64,000 nt of DNA from JBGVSA01 sp041807905 (lineage in GTDB: Bacteria > Pseudomonadota > Gammaproteobacteria > Burkholderiales > Rhodocyclaceae): the NCBI RefSeq assembly GCF_041807905.1, contig NZ_JBGVSA010000012.1, positions 59,504 through 123,503 of the forward strand, in the 5' to 3' direction. Shown in pieces: positions 1-8,275 of this stretch. How positions within the stretch are numbered: position 1 is the stretch's first letter; the number at the start of each line of letters is the position of its first letter. Position numbers and translations under genes: made by a program. The notes under the pieces are model-generated. The model saw only the letters and a program-made list of their open reading frames with translations, was not told the DNA's origin and did not search any database.

Positions 1-1178
1 GCGGTCAGCGTGACGAGCGCGATCTTCAATGGCGTGCGGATGTCCTGTCGCGAGTAGAAGGCGGGCGCCAGGATCTTCACCAGGATCAGCCCCGACAGGC
101 CGACCGCATAGGCGGCGAGCGCCATGCGCGTCTGCAGAACGTCCTGCGCGTGAAAGGCGCCGTGCTGGAACAGCGTGGCCACCAGCGGCACGCCGATCAC
201 CGCCATCGCCACCGCCGCAGGCAAAGTCAGCAGCAGGGCCAGGCGCAGGCCCCAGTCGAGCATGGCGGAGAACTCGTCATGCTGCTGGCTGGCGTTGAGC
301 TTGGAGAGACTGGGCAGCAGGATCGTCCCGAGCGCCACGCCCAGGATGCCGGTGGGGAACTCCATCAGCCGGTCTGCATAGTTGAGCCACGACACGCTGC
401 CATTGGGTAGGTACGACGCGAAGCTGGTGTTGATGAGCAGACTGATCTGCGCCACCGACACGCCCAGCGTGGCGGGCGCCATCAGTTTAAGGATGCGGAT
501 CACGCCGGGGTCGCGCAGGTTGATCGAAAAGCGCGGCAGCATCCCGATGCGCGCCAGCGACGGCAACTGGAAGAGCAATTGCAGCACGCCGCCGATGAAC
601 GCCGCCCAGGCCAGCGCGCGGACCGGTTCGTCGAAATAGGGCGCGGCAAACAGCGCCATGACGATGAAACTCACGTTGAGCAGGGTCGGCGTGAAGGCCG
701 GTACCGAAAAACGGCTCCACGTATTGAGCACGCCGGCCGCCAGCGCGGTGAGCGCCTGGAAAAAGATGTACGGGAACGTGATGCGCGTCAGCTCCACCGT
801 CAGCGCGAACTTGCCCGGCGTCTGCGCGAAACCGCCGGCCGTGAGATGGATCACCAACGGCGCGGCAATCATGCCGATCAGCGTCACGATGAACACCACG
901 ATGCCCAGCAGCGTGGTCACGTGATCGACCAGCGCGCGCGTCTCATCGTGCGGGCGCTTGTTCTTGTATTCGGACAGGATCGGCACGAAGGCCTGCGAGA
1001 AGGCCCCTTCGGCGAAAAGGCGGCGCAGCAGGTTCGGCAGGCGGAAAGCGACGTTGAACGCATCGGTGTACGTGCCGGCGCCGAAAAGACTGGCGATCAG
1101 CATTTCGCGCACGAGGCCAAGAATGCGGGACAGGAAGGTCAGGCCGCTGATGGTGGCCAGTGCTTTGAGCAGATTCAC
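1..1178 (-). CDS. murJ: MurJ lipid II flippase (partial, 3' end beyond window)
   Basis: Inner-membrane flippase of the MOP superfamily that moves lipid II across the membrane for peptidoglycan synthesis. The reading frame opens with a GTG codon at 1176-1178 and the protein begins MNLLKALATISGLTFLSRIL, followed by the typical GLVREMLIASLFGAGTYTDAF stretch, LPNLLRRLFAEGAFSQAFVP and repeated hydrophobic helices. About 392 codons lie in the window; the family is usually a little over 500 residues, so the C-terminal quarter is missing off the left edge. It is divergent from rpsT, a pairing often seen in Burkholderiales. The start is non-ATG but is well placed against the family N-terminus. Identification is confident. 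Confidence 0.93.
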   Translation of the reverse strand, partial: MNLLKALATISGLTFLSRILGLVREMLIASLFGAGTYTDAFNVAFRLPNLLRRLFAEGAFSQAFVPILSEYKNKRPHDETRALVDHVTTLLGIVVFIVTLIGMIAAPLVIHLTAGGFAQTPGKFALTVELTRITFPYIFFQALTALAAGVLNTWSRFSVPAFTPTLLNVSFIVMALFAAPYFDEPVRALAWAAFIGGVLQLLFQLPSLARIGMLPRFSINLRDPGVIRILKLMAPATLGVSVAQISLLINTSFASYLPNGSVSWLNYADRLMEFPTGILGVALGTILLPSLSKLNASQQHDEFSAMLDWGLRLALLLTLPAAVAMAVIGVPLVATLFQHGAFHAQDVLQTRMALAAYAVGLSGLILVKILAPAFYSRQDIRTPLKIALVTLT

Positions 1179-1286
1179 GTAGAATGCGCGGCGCCGTCGC
1201 GGCGCTACCGTAGATATGGCGGGGATGGGGCTGCATGATAGCCACGACGGCCCGCCCCGTGTGAAAAAGCCCACCCTTTGCAGGAC

Positions 1287-1315
1287 TTGCATTCCCCTGC
1301 TGTTGCCATTAAACT
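1287..1315 (+). promoter_or_regulatory. Predicted sigma-70 promoter of rpsT
   Basis: TTGCAT (1287-1292) and TAAACT (1310-1315) are separated by 17 bp and lie 37 bp before the rpsT start, in the divergent murJ/rpsT intergenic region. The match and spacing are good for a housekeeping promoter; no experimental support. Confidence 0.5.
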
Positions 1316-1351
1316 ACGCGGCTTTCGTTTTAACTGAACCGGAATCGTCAT

Positions 1352-1627
1352 ATGGCCAACTCGGCACAAGCCCGTAAGCGCGCGCGTCAAGCGTTGGCTG
1401 CGCGCGACCACAACGCCAGCCTGCGTTCCCGCCTGCGTACCGCGGTCAAGGCCGTTCGCAAGGCTATCGAGGCAGGTGACAAGGCTGCAGCACAGCAAGT
1501 CTTCCAACAATCCGTGAGCGTGATCGACAGCATCGCTGACAAGAAGATCATCCACAAGAACAAGGCCGCTCGTCACAAGAGCCGCCTGTCCGCCGCCATC
1601 AAGGCGCTGGGCGTGGAAGCTGCCTGA
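1352..1627 (+). CDS. rpsT: 30S ribosomal protein S20
   Basis: Small basic 16S rRNA-binding protein of the 30S subunit, 91 residues, the usual size for S20. It begins MANSAQARKRARQALAARDH and contains the conserved central SLRSRLRTAVKAVRKAIEAGD and the C-terminal HKNKAARHKSRLSAAIKAL segment. It is monocistronic: a promoter lies just upstream and a rho-independent hairpin follows at 1670. Lys/Arg-rich composition agrees with RNA binding. No anomalies. Confidence 0.98.
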   Translation: MANSAQARKRARQALAARDHNASLRSRLRTAVKAVRKAIEAGDKAAAQQVFQQSVSVIDSIADKKIIHKNKAARHKSRLSAAIKALGVEAA

Positions 1628-1669
1628 GTCTGTGTAGCACCCGCTGACGCGCCCTGGCGCGTCGCGCAT

Positions 1670-1706
1670 AAAAAAGGCGTAGCCGATGTAGGCTGCGCTT
1701 TTTTTT
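1670..1706 (+). terminator. Rho-independent terminator after rpsT
   Basis: An A-run followed by GGCGTAGCC, a short loop, GGCTGCGC and eight T residues forms a slightly imperfect hairpin about 45 bp after the rpsT stop codon. Confidence 0.8.
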
Positions 1707-1821
1707 CGTCCATCGAAGTGCGCGATCGGTCTTTCGCGCATCCCCTGCCTCGCCCCCGCCGCGAGCCGACGGCATGCTTCATGCGGTTCTCATCCCATTC
1801 CACACAAAGGGGAATGGTGCG

Positions 1822-2031
1822 ATGGCTGATATCAAGGACGCCGAGCATGCGGCGTTTCACGCGAGCTACCAACAATTGCAGGACGGTATCAAGCGCGTTT
1901 ACAACGTGATCGCCGAGTTCGAAAGAGGTAAACGCCCCGAGCCAGGCGAAATCCCTCGCGCGGCCGAGCAGGTCCGCGACGATCTGGAGCGCTGGCTGGC
2001 CGCGACCAGCGACTATCTCGAAAGCCGCTGA
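1822..2031 (+). CDS. Conserved small protein of unknown function
   Basis: A 69-residue acidic, mainly helical protein starting MADIKDAEHAAFHASYQQLQ. The ATG at 1822 is chosen over an in-frame upstream ATG at 1774 because AAAGGGGA at 1806-1813 makes a good ribosome binding site at proper spacing. No signal peptide or membrane segment is visible; the pattern of E/D, K/R and leucines suggests one or two amphipathic helices. I do not recognise the family. It stands alone between rpsT and a permease gene. Confidence 0.7.
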   Translation: MADIKDAEHAAFHASYQQLQDGIKRVYNVIAEFERGKRPEPGEIPRAAEQVRDDLERWLAATSDYLESR

Positions 2032-2239
2032 CGACCGAGCTTGCGCAGAGGCGCCGTCGTTCTCTATCGCCGGTTGGTGGAACTCCGCCTCCAACACGTA
2101 GGTCCGCGCGCCGCATGGGCCCACGGTGCGCCAGCGGCCAGGCCAGCCGAATTCCGCGAAGTGAGCGATATGACCGGCGAAAACGGTCGACCCCGGGAAC
2201 GAAAATTGCAGATTCGGGCGTGAGGTCGCCTGGCCGGCG

Positions 2240-3604
2240 ATGGCGCCGGCGGCGAGCCCCGGACCCACACCCATGTACCGACCCGAACCGGGCCCGCACT
2301 CCACGGCCCAAATGCCCGAGGCCGACTCCCTCCGCGCACTGCCAGCACTGCGGCGCGTCCGCATTCATGCCCTGCCTCCGGCAGCCACATTGTCGCTCGT
2401 CGCCCTGGCGGTCATGGCGAGCCTGTTCTTCTTGTACTGGGCACGGCCTTTTCTCGTGCCCGTCACCTTCGGCATTGTCCTTGCGCTGGTGTGCAATCCG
2501 ATCGTGCGGCGGCTGTGCCGTTATGGCGTGCCACGCGCAGTGGGCGCGACATTGGTCATTGCGGTGCTGTGGGGGGGCGGCGTACTCCTTAGTTACGCCA
2601 TACAGGACAACGTCATCAGCATCGTGCAACAGATGCCGGAGATGGCAGAAAAAGCCGCCAGCCGGATCGAGCGCATGCGGGTCGGCAATTTCTCGGCCTT
2701 GCGCGACGCACAACGTGCCGCCACCCGGCTGGAGCGTGCCGCCACGTCGGTCACGGGCGATGCTGCGCCGCGCTCGCAACTCAGCGTGCGGGCCGAATCG
2801 TCGGCCACCAATCTGCGCAACTTCCTGCTCACTGGTTCGGCCGGCGCGCTGATGTTCTTCTTCCAGTTGATCGTGGTGAGCTTCCTCGCGTTCTTCCTGC
2901 TGTCCTCCGGCGAGCTGATGAAGCGGCGGCTGTTGCGCATCATCGGGCGCACCATCAGCCACAAGAAGTCCATCATCCGGATGATCGATGCGATGGGTTC
3001 GCGTATCCAGAGCACGCTGCTCGTGCTGTGTGTCACCAACATCATGCAGGGCCTCGTGACCGGGTTTGCGTTCCACGCGCTTGGCATGCCCAATGCCATG
3101 ATGTGGGCTGTGGCGGTGGCCGGCGCGCACTTCATCCCTTACTTCGGTGCGGGCATCGTTGCCATCGCCGCATTGCTTGCGGGCCTCGTGCAGTTCGATG
3201 CGCTGGGCGCCGCGCTGGCCCCGGCGCTTGTCTCGCTGGCGATCGCCGCCGTTGTCGGCAATCTCATCACGGTGTGGTTGCAGAGCTTCACCGCGCGGAT
3301 CGATACGACCAGCATCTTTCTCGGCATGCTGTTGTGGGGCTGGCTGTGGGGGCCGGCCGGACTCGTGCTCGGCGCGCCGCTCATGGCGATATTCAAGGCT
3401 GTGTGCGAGCACGTGCGTCCGCTTCGCGGGCTCGCGCAGTTGATGGAAGCCGAGTCCGGCGAACACAGTCGCCAACGACGGCGCAAGAGTGCCGCGCATG
3501 CCAAGGCACCCCGTCGCCCGACCACCTCGTTACCACGCACGTCCGCCCATTCCGCGCAAGCCGAACACGCTTCGCCGGCCGGAACCGGCATGCGTTCGGC
3601 ATGA
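2240..3604 (+). CDS. AI-2E family transporter (PerM/TqsA type permease)
   Basis: Integral membrane protein of the AI-2E/PerM family, about 454 residues, with a proline-rich cytosolic N-terminus, two early membrane helices (around residues 53-105), a soluble middle region (about 130-200) and a cluster of C-terminal helices. Family-like landmarks are the segment FLAFFLLSSGELMKRRLL, the later IQSTLLVLCVTNIMQGLVTG and the terminal GPAGLVLGAPLMAIFKAVCEH. Members export small molecules or act in sodium-proton exchange, so the substrate cannot be inferred. No strong ribosome binding site is visible; ATG codons at 2273 and 2312 are alternative starts. The C-terminal tail (about 50 residues) is basic and low-complexity. 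Confidence 0.85.
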   Translation: MAPAASPGPTPMYRPEPGPHSTAQMPEADSLRALPALRRVRIHALPPAATLSLVALAVMASLFFLYWARPFLVPVTFGIVLALVCNPIVRRLCRYGVPRAVGATLVIAVLWGGGVLLSYAIQDNVISIVQQMPEMAEKAASRIERMRVGNFSALRDAQRAATRLERAATSVTGDAAPRSQLSVRAESSATNLRNFLLTGSAGALMFFFQLIVVSFLAFFLLSSGELMKRRLLRIIGRTISHKKSIIRMIDAMGSRIQSTLLVLCVTNIMQGLVTGFAFHALGMPNAMMWAVAVAGAHFIPYFGAGIVAIAALLAGLVQFDALGAALAPALVSLAIAAVVGNLITVWLQSFTARIDTTSIFLGMLLWGWLWGPAGLVLGAPLMAIFKAVCEHVRPLRGLAQLMEAESGEHSRQRRRKSAAHAKAPRRPTTSLPRTSAHSAQAEHASPAGTGMRSA

Positions 3605-3845
3605 ACGCAGTCGAGTAGGCAAGCCCGCCGCGTGCATTCTGTTCTGCCGCTCAGAGTAAAAAATACAGACGCCCACGCTTGGCTGAAAAAACTTCAATCT
3701 CCGACAACTCATTGATTCATATGTTGTTTGTCGTCGCGGGCCGAACTGGCACGTGGTTCGCTGTATGAATGGTGAGTCCCGATCGGTCAACGGCCGGGCC
3801 CATCGCAGCACTGTGTCGCCGCAGCACTATGAGAAGGAGATCCAC

Positions 3846-4004
3846 ATGTCGCTCGGAACCATCTTGCTGATTCTGCTGATCCTGTTATTGATCGGCGCAT
3901 TCCCCGCATGGCCATACAGCTCCGCGTGGGGGTACGGCCCCAGCGGCATTCTTGGCGTCGTGCTGGTGGTCGTGGTCGTCCTGCTGCTGATGGGACGCTT
4001 GTGA
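3846..4004 (+). CDS. DUF3309-type small membrane peptide
   Basis: A 52-residue hydrophobic peptide, MSLGTILLILLILLLIGAFP, followed by a short aromatic Trp/Tyr/Gly loop (AWPYSSAWGYGPSG) and a second hydrophobic helix ending MGRL. This two-helix hairpin with a WPYS...YGPSG centre is the hallmark of the DUF3309 family, common in Proteobacteria and of unknown function. GAAGGAGA at 3833-3840 sets this start. The next gene begins about 90 bp downstream on the same strand. Confidence 0.85.
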   Translation: MSLGTILLILLILLLIGAFPAWPYSSAWGYGPSGILGVVLVVVVVLLLMGRL

Positions 4005-4095
4005 CCGGATGCCTGGCCCGCGGAGCGCAGCTCGCTTCGCCGGCCGGGCATCGTTTCTTGAAGAAGGAGCGGCGCGGTCGCGCCGAAGAACAAAA

Positions 4096-4896
4096 ATGAA
4101 AACGCATTCATCATCCCCACGAACCGCCAGTGCGGCCCGCGAATCATTCATGCGCGATGTGGGTCCCCGCGCGCCGGGGATCGGCAAAGGCAAGGCCGCC
4201 TCGCACCCCTTCATACGTCTTCTACCCCTGTTCGCCACTGGCGAACGGTTTGCCCCACAGGCGCGCATTGCTGCCCAGGACGACTGGAGCGAGTCCGAAG
4301 GCCCCGAACAGACCTTTGTGCTGGACGATGAAGAAAATGACATCGTCGTGAGAGACCTGGCCGACGACGAAACGGACGAAGACGAGATCATCGAGGCGCC
4401 ACTCGAAGGCCAGCACGTTGCCTTGCTGGCGGCCGACGGCGTCAATGTCGACGATGTCTCGGCACTGAAGGAAGGGCTCGAAGCCGTCGGGGCGCAAGTG
4501 TCGATCGTCTCGCCAGCGGAGAGCGTACTGGCCGGGTCCGGCGGCATCCCCCTGGTTGCAAGCTACGCGCTGGCCGATGTGAGTTCGGACATGTTCGATG
4601 CCATCTGCGTGCCCGGCGGCGAGGACAGCATCCAGACGCTGGAGCGTTCATCGATGGCCTTGGCGATGCTGGTGGAGGCATATCGTCATCGCAAGACGGT
4701 GGCGCTGTTTGGCGAGTCCGCACCGTTGCTCGAGTTCATTGTCTTCTGCGCCTCATCGGCGATGCCCGAAGACGGTGAGGATATCGGCGTCATCGTGGCG
4801 TCGGGCGCGGACGATGGCAGCGTGCTGTATGCGCTCGTCGAAGCGATGTACCAGCATCGGCATTGGGCGCGTCGGGTGGAGTGCGTCTTTGGTTGA
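4096..4896 (+). CDS. Stand-alone DJ-1/PfpI protein like the catalase HPII C-terminal domain
   Basis: About 266 residues. The first 100 are low-complexity and acidic (many E/D around residues 65-100). The rest is a DJ-1/PfpI-type Rossmann domain: HVALLAADGVNVDDVSALKE, then VPGGEDSIQTLE, HRKTVALFGESAPLLEF. This is the pattern of the flavodoxin-like C-terminal domain of large-subunit catalases such as KatE, but no catalase barrel precedes it. The usual nucleophile-elbow Cys position reads FGES (Ser), so the classical DJ-1 cysteine is absent and peptidase or glyoxalase activity is unlikely. The start is uncertain (ATG 4096 or 4150). A strong hairpin terminator follows at 4919. Function unknown. 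Confidence 0.7.
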   Translation: MKTHSSSPRTASAARESFMRDVGPRAPGIGKGKAASHPFIRLLPLFATGERFAPQARIAAQDDWSESEGPEQTFVLDDEENDIVVRDLADDETDEDEIIEAPLEGQHVALLAADGVNVDDVSALKEGLEAVGAQVSIVSPAESVLAGSGGIPLVASYALADVSSDMFDAICVPGGEDSIQTLERSSMALAMLVEAYRHRKTVALFGESAPLLEFIVFCASSAMPEDGEDIGVIVASGADDGSVLYALVEAMYQHRHWARRVECVFG

Positions 4897-4918
4897 TGTC
4901 GTTCAGGCGCAACCGCGC

Positions 4919-4953
4919 AAAAAGAAAGCGTGCTCTCGGCACGCTTTCTTTTT
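4919..4953. terminator. Bidirectional rho-independent terminator
   Basis: Perfect 15-bp stem: AAAAAGAAAGCGTGC pairs with GCACGCTTTCTTTTT around a 5-nt loop. The A and T tracts on the two flanks let it serve both the gene ending at 4896 and the convergent lipoprotein gene ending at 4999. Confidence 0.92.
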
Positions 4954-4998
4954 GTCTGGCGGATCAGGCGATCCCCCGGGATGCCTGACGGCACCCTG

Positions 4999-5232
4999 TC
5001 AGCTACTGGCAGCCGACGACGCGGAGTCCGCGGCGGGCGGCGACATGTCAGCCCCCGGTGGCGACGCATCGGCCGGCGGCGCCGGAGGCGGTGCGGCGGG
5101 CGCTTCGGGCGGAGAGGTAGCTGCGCCGGAATCGGTCGGGGCTGTGCCCGTATCGCTGCTCTTGTTGCAAGCGGCCAGGCTGATGCAAGCGGCCAGCGCG
5201 AAAACGGGAAGAAGCAGTTGGCGAGTTCGCAT
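4999..5232 (-). CDS. Small proline/alanine-rich lipoprotein
   Basis: A 77-residue protein with an N-terminal lipoprotein signal: MRTRQLLLPVFALAACISLA followed by the lipobox LAAC-N, so the mature protein would start with an acylated Cys near residue 22. The rest is a disordered Pro/Ala/Ser/Asp-rich tail (PPEAPAAPPPAPPADASPPG). The ATG at 5232 is supported by GGAGG just upstream. Such tails often act as envelope spacers, but nothing in the sequence fixes a function. Confidence 0.75.
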   Translation of the reverse strand: MRTRQLLLPVFALAACISLAACNKSSDTGTAPTDSGAATSPPEAPAAPPPAPPADASPPGADMSPPAADSASSAASS

Positions 5233-5417
5233 GGAAAGACCTCCAGTGAGTTTTTGGATGAGGCTGCTCGAAAACAGATGCTTCGACGTGAGTCCAGCAC
5301 GATGCGTGCCTGAATCAGTGTGGATCATGGGACGCCCGGGCGCGAGTCAATTGTCGACGGCACGTCTCTTGCCGGGCTCCGGGAGCGGAATGGTCCGCAT
5401 CCCTTCACGGAGTTCCC

Positions 5418-5636
5418 ATGGCACAACCGCACGATAGCCAACTTACGCGGGTGAAGACGGGCGGCAAGCCCGATCCTTCGCGTGAATCTCCCAAGCTGCC
5501 CCACGAGCGTGACCAGGACGTCGAAAAGCCACAGCCGCCTCGCCCGGATATCCGCCAGGCGCAGGACGATATCGAGAGCGGCCAGCAAGACACCGATCTG
5601 CGCGGTACGCCCGGACTGGACAAGCCCAGGCCATGA
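5418..5636 (+). CDS. Small hydrophilic protein of unknown function
   Basis: A 72-residue, highly charged and proline-rich protein (begins MAQPHDSQLTRVKTGGKPDP) with no hydrophobic segment and probably disordered. GGAG sits just upstream of the ATG. It converges on egtD, ending 17 bp before the egtD stop codon. I do not recognise the family. Confidence 0.55.
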   Translation: MAQPHDSQLTRVKTGGKPDPSRESPKLPHERDQDVEKPQPPRPDIRQAQDDIESGQQDTDLRGTPGLDKPRP

Positions 5637-5652
5637 CAGGCTCGCTGCCGCG

Positions 5653-6654
5653 TCAGTCCATTGCGCTGAGCAGCATCACCGCGAAACGGGCATCCGGGTC
5701 GGTCCACACATTTTCCGTCATCCAGCCCGACGCGCGAGCCACCGGTGCCAGTTCGGTCAGGCGGTATTTGTATGAGTTTTCCGTATGCAAGGTTTCGCCT
5801 TCGGCAAACCGGAACTCCTGCCCCAATACGCGGACGTGTTGATCCTTCGTCGATACGAGATGCATTTCGATGCGCGGACGCCGATGGTCGTAGCGCACCA
5901 TGTGCCGGAAGCGATGGAGGTCGAAGTTGCCATCCAATTCGCGATTGATGCGCGCGAGCAGGTTCAGATTGAAGTGCGCCGTGATGCCCTGCGCGTCGTC
6001 ATAGGCCGGCAGCAGCACGGCCGGGTCGCGCGTGATGTCGACGCCGAGCACCAGCAGCGCGTGCCGTCCCAGCGTGGCGCGGATGTTGGCCAGGCACTCC
6101 TCGGCCTCGTGCGGCCGCAGGTTGCCGATGGTGGAACCGGGGAAGAAGCCCAGGTGGCGGCCGCTGAAATCACGCAAGGCCGACGGCAGCACGAGAGGGC
6201 GCCGGAAATCGCCCACCGTCGGGTAGAACCGTATCTGCGGGAACCGTGCCGCCAATGGCGGAATGGCACCGACCAGCGAATCATCGGCGATATCGATCGG
6301 TACATAGGCCTGCGGCGACTCCAGCGCGTGCAGCAGCAAGGGCGTCTTACGGCTCGAACCGCTGCCGATCTCCACGACCACCGCACCCGGGCCGACCGCC
6401 TCGGCAATCTCGCCCACGCAGCGTCGCAGAATGCCGATCTCCGTGCGCGTGGGATAGTACTCGGGCAGATCGGTGATGGCTTCGAACAGTTCGCAACCCG
6501 TGGCGTCATACAGCCATGTCGGCGGAATGCTCTTCTCGGGCAGTGACAGACCTTCCAGTACGTCATGTGCGAAGGTGTCGGCGAGGTGCACGGGCGTGCC
6601 GCCGATGAACGGGGGCATCGGCTCGTGGTGCAGCGAAGGGTGTGCGAAGGTCAT
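5653..6654 (-). CDS. egtD: L-histidine N(alpha)-methyltransferase EgtD
   Basis: Transfers three methyl groups from S-adenosylmethionine to histidine, giving hercynine, the first step of ergothioneine synthesis in the cytosol. The 333-residue protein fits the family length. Visible signatures are SIPPTWLYDATGCELFEAIT and LPEYYPTRTEIGIL near the N-terminus, a SAM-binding motif VVEIGSGSSRKTPLLL, and FFPGSTIGN in the middle. Its start overlaps the egtB stop by 4 bp (ATGA), so the two genes are translationally coupled as egtB-egtD. Confidence 0.96.
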   Translation of the reverse strand: MTFAHPSLHHEPMPPFIGGTPVHLADTFAHDVLEGLSLPEKSIPPTWLYDATGCELFEAITDLPEYYPTRTEIGILRRCVGEIAEAVGPGAVVVEIGSGSSRKTPLLLHALESPQAYVPIDIADDSLVGAIPPLAARFPQIRFYPTVGDFRRPLVLPSALRDFSGRHLGFFPGSTIGNLRPHEAEECLANIRATLGRHALLVLGVDITRDPAVLLPAYDDAQGITAHFNLNLLARINRELDGNFDLHRFRHMVRYDHRRPRIEMHLVSTKDQHVRVLGQEFRFAEGETLHTENSYKYRLTELAPVARASGWMTENVWTDPDARFAVMLLSAMD

Positions 6655-7916
6655 GAACGATCCTCAGCCAATCGAACGCCGCTGAACTGCCAGCGCGCAT
6701 GCGGGGGGAAGAAATTGCGATAGGTTGGCCGCACATGTCCGCGGGGCGTGGCGCATGATCCGCCGCGCAGCACGAACTGGCCACACATGAACTTGCCGTT
6801 GTATTCACCGACCGCGCCCGGCGCCGCCGCAAAGCGCGGGTAGGGGGCGAAGGCACTGGCGGTCCATTCCCATGCGCCGCCGAACAGATTTTCCAGCGGC
6901 GATTGTGTTTGATCGGCGTGCGGCACCCAATGCCCATCGTCGGCGAACTGGCCAGCGTCGGCGTCACCCGCTTGCGCCACGGCCGCGCACTCCCATTCGA
7001 ATTCGGTCGGCAGTCGCTTGCCGGCCCAGCGGGCAAACGCATCGGCCTCGAAATAGCTGATGTGGCATACCGGTGCGCTGGGTGTGGGCGAGCATTCGCC
7101 GTGCAGCGTCATGGTCTGCCATGCGCCGTCGATTTCTCGCCAGTACAGCGGCGCCTGCCAGCCCTCGGCCTGGACGCGGGCCCATCCGTCGGAGAGCCAC
7201 AGCGTCGGCGTGCGATAGCCTCCATCGCTGATGAATGCCGTCCACTCGCCATTGCTGACCGGTCTGGATGCGAGCGCAAAAGGTTGTAGTAACACATCGT
7301 GCGCCGGACCTTCGCAATCGAATGCAAAGCCCTCGCCGGCATGTCCGACGCGCACGCGGCCGCCTTCGAATGCATGCATGTGCATCGGCCGCATCGAGCT
7401 GGCGGCGCGAGGTGCTGCGTCGCGCAATGCCGGGCGCAGCGGATTCTGCGCGAACAGATGAAGCAGGTCGGTGAGGATCAGTTCCTGGTGCTGTTCTTCG
7501 TGGGCGATGCCCAGGCGGACAATGTTGACGATATCCAACGAGGGCTGGGCTCTGGACAGGCGACCGAGTGCAGCGTCCACGTGTTGGCGATAGGCGTGGA
7601 CCTCCGCCAGCGTCGGGCGCGTGAGCATGCCCCGGCGCGGGCGCGGATGGCGTGCGCCGACCTGCTCGTAATACGAATTGAAGAGATAGCGGAAACGCCG
7701 GTCGAAGACCTCATAACCCGCCACGCGCGGCTGCAGGATGAACTCTTCAAAGAACCAACTGGTATGCGCCAGATGCCATTTTGCCGGGCTGGCGTCGTCC
7801 ATGGACTGCACCGTCATGTCAGCGTCGGACAGCCCTTCGCAGAGCGCCAGCGTGCGCTGCCGGCAGGTGGCGAGCGTGGCGAAGGCGGACGCGACGGGGC
7901 CGGCGCGCTCGGTCAT
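6651..7916 (-). CDS. egtB: Ergothioneine biosynthesis sulfoxide synthase EgtB
   Basis: Iron(II)- and oxygen-dependent enzyme joining a thiol donor to hercynine by a C-S bond. The 421 residues comprise an N-terminal DinB-like helical domain carrying the iron ligands (His in KWHLAHTSWFFEEF near residue 50 and two in AHEEQHQELILTDLL near residue 138) and a C-terminal formylglycine-generating-enzyme/sulfatase-modifying domain (PVCHISYFEADAFARWAGKR, then LRGGSCATPRGHVRPTYRNF). It is the promoter-proximal gene of the egtBD operon. The thiol substrate (gamma-glutamylcysteine or cysteine) cannot be told from the sequence. Confidence 0.95.
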   Translation of the reverse strand: MTERAGPVASAFATLATCRQRTLALCEGLSDADMTVQSMDDASPAKWHLAHTSWFFEEFILQPRVAGYEVFDRRFRYLFNSYYEQVGARHPRPRRGMLTRPTLAEVHAYRQHVDAALGRLSRAQPSLDIVNIVRLGIAHEEQHQELILTDLLHLFAQNPLRPALRDAAPRAASSMRPMHMHAFEGGRVRVGHAGEGFAFDCEGPAHDVLLQPFALASRPVSNGEWTAFISDGGYRTPTLWLSDGWARVQAEGWQAPLYWREIDGAWQTMTLHGECSPTPSAPVCHISYFEADAFARWAGKRLPTEFEWECAAVAQAGDADAGQFADDGHWVPHADQTQSPLENLFGGAWEWTASAFAPYPRFAAAPGAVGEYNGKFMCGQFVLRGGSCATPRGHVRPTYRNFFPPHARWQFSGVRLAEDRS

Positions 7917-8275
7917 GACCGGGACCGGGGACAGACTGCGCGGGGGGCGCGGGGCTCGCAGATCGGGTGAGGCATTGGACCTCCGAAGCGGGGCGGAAGA
8001 TTTTCAGGTTTAGGACTTGAGCGCTCCCTTTGCAAGACGTATGCCGTGTTCGCCATTTGCCGCCAGCAGGCCGCCATGTGCCGCAATCCGATCGACGGCA
8101 CGCGCGAGACTGGCGCAATGTGATTCGATGGACGTGTAATTTCTGCAATCGCCAACCGGCCCCGACGCCTGTGTGCAGGGGCCGCTACAATCGGAGCATG
8201 GGCTGCGCGGTGCATACACGCGACCGCCATACGCCAGCCAGATAAAGGCGCCACGAGCGCCAGGAGACAATACGG
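7917..8275. other. Divergent intergenic region egtB / moeA
   Basis: No coding frame here looks real. A TACAAT hexamer at 8186-8191 is a possible -10 box for moeA, without a convincing -35. CAGGAGA lies a few bases before the moeA ATG and is its ribosome binding site. Confidence 0.4.

Noticed and set aside
1889..3499. Long open frame on the minus strand opposite the AI-2E permease
   Set aside because: It overlaps a well-supported membrane protein gene, has Arg/His/Gln-rich composition typical of antisense frames in GC-rich DNA, and has no ribosome binding site.
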